Shown: positions 23,812 to 26,959 of the stretch, piece by piece
How positions within the stretch are numbered: the stretch's first letter is position 1
How the letters are laid out: every line of letters starts with the position of its first letter
Source of the DNA: RGIG3013 sp045538935
GTDB lineage: Bacteria; Bacillota; Clostridia; Oscillospirales; Acutalibacteraceae
Direction: 5' to 3'
DNA length: 26,959 nucleotides
Assembly: GCA_045538935.1 (NCBI GenBank)
Contig: JAZQEI010000001.1
Location: 1-26,959 of the forward strand
Notes under the pieces: model-generated
Database searches by the model: none
Told to the model about the DNA's origin: nothing
Seen by the model: the letters and a program-made list of their open reading frames with translations, nothing else
Made by a program: the position numbers and the translations under genes

Positions 23812-24030
23812 ATGGTAGCAACTTTAAAATTGAATGCAAGCGCAATGACTGAAATCACCGATATGATAAACAAATTTAAAGAAAAATTTAATTTTCAGAA
23901 CATAAAAGATGATCATATTGCTTTCAGTTGTTCTTTTGGTGGCTGTAGTGGCTCGTGTGATGGATGTACTGGTTGCACAAGTTGTTCTAGTTGCTCTGGT
24001 GGCTGTAGTGGTGGATTCACTTATGGTTAA
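23812..24030 (+). CDS. Cysteine-rich RiPP precursor peptide (candidate)
   Basis: 72-aa peptide with two distinct halves. Residues 1-38 look like a charged helical leader (TEITDMINKFKEKFNF, then DDHIAF). Residues 39-72 are almost only Ser, Cys, Gly and Thr with eight cysteines at 40, 45, 49, 52, 55, 58, 61 and 65, giving gaps X4, X3, X2, X2, X2, X2, X3, and no Cys outside the core. There is no signal peptide. AAAGGGGGTG precedes ATG 23812 by 5 bases, a strong site. It is followed by a radical SAM/SPASM gene, so a thioether-type (sactipeptide or ranthipeptide) product is likely. A YcaO cyclodehydratase is absent, which argues against an azole-type peptide. Confidence 0.75.
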   Translation: MVATLKLNASAMTEITDMINKFKEKFNFQNIKDDHIAFSCSFGGCSGSCDGCTGCTSCSSCSGGCSGGFTYG

Positions 24031-24038
24031 ATAAAAAA

Positions 24039-24080
24039 GTATTATGTGAAGTTATTTACGCCGTCGGCTTTACATAATAC
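24039..24080 (+). terminator. Hairpin 1 between RiPP precursor and maturase
   Basis: GTATTATGTGAAG (24039-24051) / CTTTACATAATAC (24068-24080): 13 pairs, one a wobble, with a 16-nt loop. It starts 8 bp after the precursor stop codon. Confidence 0.55.
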
Positions 24081-24081
24081 A

Positions 24082-24127
24082 AATATCTGATTTCTGGGAT
24101 ATATAAGTATTCCAGAAATCAGATATT
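24082..24127 (+). terminator. Hairpin 2 between RiPP precursor and maturase
   Basis: Perfect 16-bp inverted repeat, AATATCTGATTTCTGG (24082-24097) / CCAGAAATCAGATATT (24112-24127), 14-nt loop, immediately before the maturase ribosome site. The tail AATCTTT is weakly T-rich. It may act as an attenuator or mRNA-stabilising or processing site that keeps precursor in excess over enzyme. Confidence 0.55.
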
Positions 24128-24148
24128 AATCTTTAGAGGATGGGAAAT

Positions 24149-25261
24149 ATGGAGAATAAATATCTTAAAAAAATTGTCACTTTAGTTCTAACTCAGAATT
24201 GCAATTTAAACTGCTCTTATTGTTACGAGCATAGCAAAACTCAAAAAAACATGCCAATAGAAATCGCAAAAGGAATTATTGAAAAAGAAATGAGCATGGA
24301 TGACGGACATCCTGAAATAATTTTTGAGTTTTTTGGTGGAGAACCATTTTTAGCATTTGATGCTATAAAAGAACTCTACGAATACATTTGGAATCCAAAA
24401 TTCACTAAAAAAAGATTGTGTTTCGTTAGTACAAATGGAACATTGTTAACAGATGAAATAAAAGAATGGTTAAGTCGAAGAAAACAATATATAACATGCG
24501 GATTAAGTGTTGATGGAACCAGGGAAATGCATAACATTAATCGTTGTAATTCTTTTGATGAAATTGATCTTGATTTTTTTGTGAAAACTTGGCCTGAACA
24601 AAGTGCTAAAATGACAATTTCAAAAGAGACATTACCCAACATTGCTGAGGGGATTATTTACTTGCACAATAAAGGATTTAATATCAGTGCAAATTTAGCT
24701 CACGGTATAGATTGGAGTGATCCAACTCTTTCTAGCGTTTTGACAAGAGAACTAAATAAATTAATAGAGTTTTATGTGGAAAATCCTGATATACAACCTT
24801 GTTCAATGATGTCAATGTTAATTTCAAGATTAGCATCTGATAACCTTGATGAAAATAAAAGGTGGTGCGGTTCCGGAGTCCATATGAAGGCATATGATAT
24901 TGATGGACGATGCTATCCTTGTCAAATGTTTCTCCCATTCTCCTCAAATGACAGTGGAGATTTTGAAAATATAGATTTTAATGATGATAAAAAATTTGAA
25001 GATCCGTTTTGCAAGCACTGTCCTATTGATGCTATTTGTCCGAATTGTTATGGGATGAACTACAATAATCATGGAGATGTTGCAATACGAGACCATAATT
25101 TATGTAATCTGACGAAAATCATCGCAATGGCAGTATCAAAGATGCAGTATTTAAAGATAAAAAAATATGGAATAGAATCAATATGTAAAGAGCCAGAAGC
25201 ACAATATAAATTGCTTAAAGGTATAGAAATAATACAAAAAAGATTGTGTGATATGAATTGA
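24149..25261 (+). CDS. Radical SAM/SPASM peptide maturase
   Basis: 370 aa. The radical SAM 4Fe-4S motif is CNLNCSYCYEH (Cys18, Cys22, Cys25), followed by FFGGEP, the SAM-contacting glycine motif, and STNGTLL and LSVDGTREMHN typical of the TIM barrel. The C-terminal SPASM region (about residues 239-315) has CGSGVHMKAYDIDGRCYPC, then CKHCPIDAICPNC (CX2CX5CX2C) and a final Cys in DHNLC, which would hold two auxiliary clusters. It should form thioether or other radical-made crosslinks on the adjacent Cys-rich precursor. Start ATG 24149 fits the GAGG site better than ATG 24140, which lies on top of it. A classic RiPP recognition domain is not obvious, and no transporter or peptidase gene follows. 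Confidence 0.88.
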   Translation: MENKYLKKIVTLVLTQNCNLNCSYCYEHSKTQKNMPIEIAKGIIEKEMSMDDGHPEIIFEFFGGEPFLAFDAIKELYEYIWNPKFTKKRLCFVSTNGTLLTDEIKEWLSRRKQYITCGLSVDGTREMHNINRCNSFDEIDLDFFVKTWPEQSAKMTISKETLPNIAEGIIYLHNKGFNISANLAHGIDWSDPTLSSVLTRELNKLIEFYVENPDIQPCSMMSMLISRLASDNLDENKRWCGSGVHMKAYDIDGRCYPCQMFLPFSSNDSGDFENIDFNDDKKFEDPFCKHCPIDAICPNCYGMNYNNHGDVAIRDHNLCNLTKIIAMAVSKMQYLKIKKYGIESICKEPEAQYKLLKGIEIIQKRLCDMN

Positions 25262-25494
25262 TTTTCTTTTTGTGTTGATGAAATATAAATTAACAATGAT
25301 GCGGATAAAAACGCTAATAAGGTTAACATCCCTTTAAATCGCAAAAAAATTCAAAGTTCGCAAAATATTTACAATGACCAAAAATGGTATCAAAATGTAT
25401 ATAAAAAGACCAAAACCGATATTAAAACGACCATTTTTCCGCTTGTAATCGCTTGTAATCGCTTCTAATCGCAAATAAGAGGCCATTAAGCAAT
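25262..25494. other. AT-rich intergenic stretch upstream of a consensus promoter
   Basis: No gene seen. It contains imperfect repeats beginning GACCAAAA at 25376 and 25408 with a third GACCA at 25429, and the 10-bp tandem repeat at 25441. It lies between the maturase and the 25495 promoter. Confidence 0.4.
25441..25470. repeat. Three tandem 10-bp repeats
   Basis: GCTTGTAATC twice exactly, then GCTTCTAATC (25461-25470), ending 24 bp upstream of a perfect -35 box. The helical-turn period suggests a protein binding site for the downstream promoter. Confidence 0.5.
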
Positions 25495-25523
25495 TTGACA
25501 AGGTAAAGTCTATACAGTATAAT
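25495..25523 (+). promoter_or_regulatory. Perfect consensus sigma-A promoter with no gene behind it
   Basis: TTGACA (25495-25500), exactly 17 bases, TATAAT (25518-25523). No reading frame of credible length starts in the next 1.4 kb, so the transcript is expected to be non-coding. Confidence 0.8.
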
Positions 25524-25529
25524 ATATAC

Positions 25530-25672
25530 GAGCTTTAAAATAATGAAGGAGACATTCAAATAATACATTGAACCAAGAAGGTTAAGTGTATTGGCATGCT
25601 CTTTCGTCAAGCTTACGATAAAGCAAACAAAGACACTTATCTTTCGCGATAGGTGTCTTTCTTTGTTTTATG
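25530..25672 (+). ncRNA. Candidate small RNA or leader with three hairpins
   Basis: From the predicted start near 25530: hairpin TACATTGAACC / GGTTAAGTGTA (25564-25574, 25580-25590, one mismatch), a weaker hairpin at about 25597-25623, then a strong terminal hairpin at 25625-25668. A 6-codon frame (ATG at about 25543 after no Shine-Dalgarno site) is too short to matter. Either a free sRNA of about 140 nt or the attenuated leader of the longer structured region. Class not recognised. Confidence 0.5.
25625..25668 (+). terminator. Terminator-like hairpin of the candidate RNA
   Basis: AGACACTTATC (25631-25641) / GATAGGTGTCT (25648-25658), 11 pairs around a TTTCGC loop, extended by AAACAAA / TTTGTTT outside a small bulge, with a T-rich tail. 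Confidence 0.65.
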
Positions 25673-25679
25673 GTGTTTT

Positions 25680-26959
25680 TGATTCCTCTAAACGAGGTTC
25701 AAATATATTCCCGTCGATACGCTCAAAAATTGGCGTATGACGGAGTTATGAAGGAGTGTTTTAAACTTTTGTGATTGACACACGGGAAGTTAGTTGCACC
25801 AATGCTTTGGTGTCGAGTGCTACAGTCTGAATTCTGCGGCAGACTGTGAATCAATAGCGGAAAGCCTTTGGAGTTGAGGTACAACTTCATCAGTCGAAGT
25901 TCTAAGGCTGATTATCCGTATAATCGAAATAATAGAAAATACGGAACTAAAGAGCTATCACGGTTACGGCAACGGACAGGGTGATATATAGAAGATAGGC
26001 GATACATTTTTAATCGACCTATTACGTTGCTCGGTTTTATGATTTCCGCCAAAAATCAGAACCCACTTTCGCGCGGTGGTCCGAAGTTTGATAGTAGGAA
26101 AAGCCGTGATATACAAAGCCCTTCACAAAGGCAATGTGAATTAAAGGTTGGTAGCATAGAGTGCGTGAACCTATAGTGCGGATAGCAGAGCCGTTACGAA
26201 ACGAGGATTGTTCGACTGCGATCTGCCTTCACTTATGGCAGTTTATTAACGAAAATAAGTGCATAACGGTGGTTCGGATTCAGCCATAAGTTATTGACGA
26301 AAATTATGAATCCACGACGTTTGAGAGTTTCGTCGGTAAATTAAATTGCTCAAGCGGTGGTGCTACCGTCCTTTATGGGAATGGCATACGAAGTTTCCGG
26401 GATTTAATCGGTAATGAAAATCCCCGCCGAACGAGTGTTTAGTCTCGGACGGGCTGAAATGCCTTGCACTCGGCGTAGCGTCAGTAAATAATACAAGGAT
26501 ATTTACACTCTTGAACTACAAGAGAACACGCACGGAAAATCTATTAATCTTGCGATGAAAGCAAAATAGATTAAGCCAAGTACTAACCTTATTTTACAGC
26601 AGAATACCAGAACAGAATTTTCTTTTCGATATGATTTATGACTGTCTCTTCGAGAGTGTATGACTTACTTTTCGAGAGCAAGTTGCACCTGCGCCTAATC
26701 AAAACTTGGACAAGATTAAGGCTTTTCGGCTCTCTGCAAGTTGTCGTTCGCTTTAGTGAATGACAAGCTGCAGGAAGCCGAAGAAAGTAACGAAGAACTT
26801 CAAGAAGCAGGTGCTATGACTATCATTTCTATGATGATAGATGATTGTCCTTTAGAAATGATTTATGACTCTCTTTTTGGGAGCCGAGCCGTTTCTATTG
26901 GACTTTAGTCAGATAGAAACGGCTCGGAGACGCAGTCGGAGAGCCGAGATTAGCAGGGC
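25680..26959. ncRNA. Long hairpin-dense region, candidate large structured RNA
   Basis: About 1.28 kb with no convincing gene on either strand. Base composition rises sharply: by hand count 26041-26100 is 31/60 and 26161-26220 is 32/60 G+C, against 15/60 for coding DNA at 22321-22380. Stems found by eye: 25711-25722 with 25733-25743; 25797-25802 with 25807-25812; 25822-25829 with 25840-25847; 26230-26236 with 26255-26261; 26276-26282 with 26307-26313; a nested long hairpin at 26725-26782; 26884-26898 with 26913-26927. An outer pairing CACCTGC (about 26685) / GCAGGTG (about 26808) encloses two hairpins. Strand is unproven; the 25495 promoter favours plus. Class not recognised; large ornate RNAs such as GOLLD or ROOL are comparators only. 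Confidence 0.42.
26884..26927. repeat. Perfect 15-bp inverted repeat
   Basis: CCGAGCCGTTTCTAT (26884-26898) / ATAGAAACGGCTCGG (26913-26927); the 14-nt loop contains GACT-TT-AGTC. No T-run follows, so a simple terminator is unlikely; related GAGCCGAG copies flank it at 26881 and about 26942. Could be a stem of the structured RNA or a protein-binding palindrome such as an oriT. Confidence 0.6.

Larger units (their letters stand above)
15851..26959. mobile_element. Skin-like (sigK-intervening) element, left part
   Basis: Everything from the AATGA junction to the right edge is interpreted as one element inserted in the sigma-factor gene. The minus-strand sigma gene would resume at higher coordinates outside the window. 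Cargo seen: recombinase, HTH regulator, secreted CHAP hydrolase, four unknown genes, PPP phosphatase, RiPP precursor with radical SAM maturase, and a long structured-RNA candidate. The right boundary, and hence the size and whether it also carries phage or conjugation genes, is not visible. Confidence 0.68.

Noticed and set aside
23812..24030. Azole-type (TOMM, heterocycloanthracin-like) precursor
   Set aside because: The Cys/Gly/Ser-rich core is suggestive, but no YcaO cyclodehydratase or dehydrogenase is nearby while a radical SAM enzyme is adjacent.
25376..25433. Replication iterons (three GACCA-containing repeats)
   Set aside because: The copies are imperfect and unevenly spaced (32 and 21 bp), and no replication initiator gene is seen.
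25441..25470. CRISPR-like repeats (also 18748-18780)
   Set aside because: Repeat units of 10-11 bp are directly adjacent with no spacers and no cas genes are present.
25422..25610. Minus-strand 62-codon reading frame
   Set aside because: It runs antisense across the consensus promoter and the tandem repeats, has low-complexity composition and no ribosome site.
26743..26909. Coding remnant containing LQEAGAMTIISMMIDDC and EMIYDSLFG, with a similar MIYDCLF ending near 26637-26658
   Set aside because: The frames are short, have no ribosome site and coincide with strong palindromes, so the resemblance is explained by the repeated TATGACT hairpin unit. Not fully excluded.
25680..26959. Group II intron
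   Set aside because: A GTGCG-like start occurs at 26161, but I could not find a domain V hairpin or a reverse transcriptase in the window.

Overview
The window looks like a low-GC, endospore-forming member of the Clostridia, probably a gut Oscillospiraceae/Ruminococcaceae-type genome. The basis is a spoIIAA-spoIIAB-sigF operon, an alpha/beta-type small acid-soluble spore protein, a split sporulation sigma factor of the SigK type, strong Shine-Dalgarno sites and an AT-rich sequence. The species cannot be named from sequence alone.

Layout. 90-1507 (minus): forespore sigma-F operon. 1608-2840 (minus): folC. 2907-10412 (minus): a surface-polysaccharide operon driven by a perfect TTGACA-N17-TATAAT promoter at 10441-10469. 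Its order of transcription is glycosyltransferase, flippase, polysaccharide pyruvyl transferase, FrhB-like iron-sulfur oxidoreductase, UDP-ManNAc dehydrogenase, UDP-GlcNAc 2-epimerase. Divergent from it (10587-13125, plus) are a DegT-type aminotransferase and an FAD-dependent oxidoreductase. 13179-15483 holds uxaC, a spore SASP gene, a DUF378 membrane protein and a 34-codon peptide with a decarboxylase-like GGAD motif.

At 15505-15855 only the C-terminal half of a SigK/SigE-type sigma factor is present. It is cut at an AATGA sequence, and a large serine recombinase abuts it so closely that its stop codon lies inside the AATGA. This is the organisation of a skin (sigK-intervening) element: the mother-cell sigma gene is interrupted by DNA that the recombinase would excise during sporulation. 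The N-terminal half of the sigma gene is not in the window, so the element should run from 15851 past the right edge.

The visible cargo (about 11 kb) is: an HTH protein with a possible beta-rich C-terminal domain; a divergent secreted ricin-CHAP cell-wall hydrolase with three tandem 11-bp repeats upstream; four genes I do not recognise; a PPP-family phosphatase; and a two-gene RiPP locus consisting of an 8-Cys precursor and a radical SAM/SPASM maturase, separated by two strong hairpins. The last 1.7 kb has no convincing gene. It has a perfect sigma-A promoter, a short three-hairpin transcript candidate and then about 1.25 kb of clearly more GC-rich, hairpin-dense DNA that looks like a large structured RNA of unassigned class. 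The most notable combination is a sporulation-excised element carrying a radical-SAM RiPP locus and a giant structured-RNA candidate.
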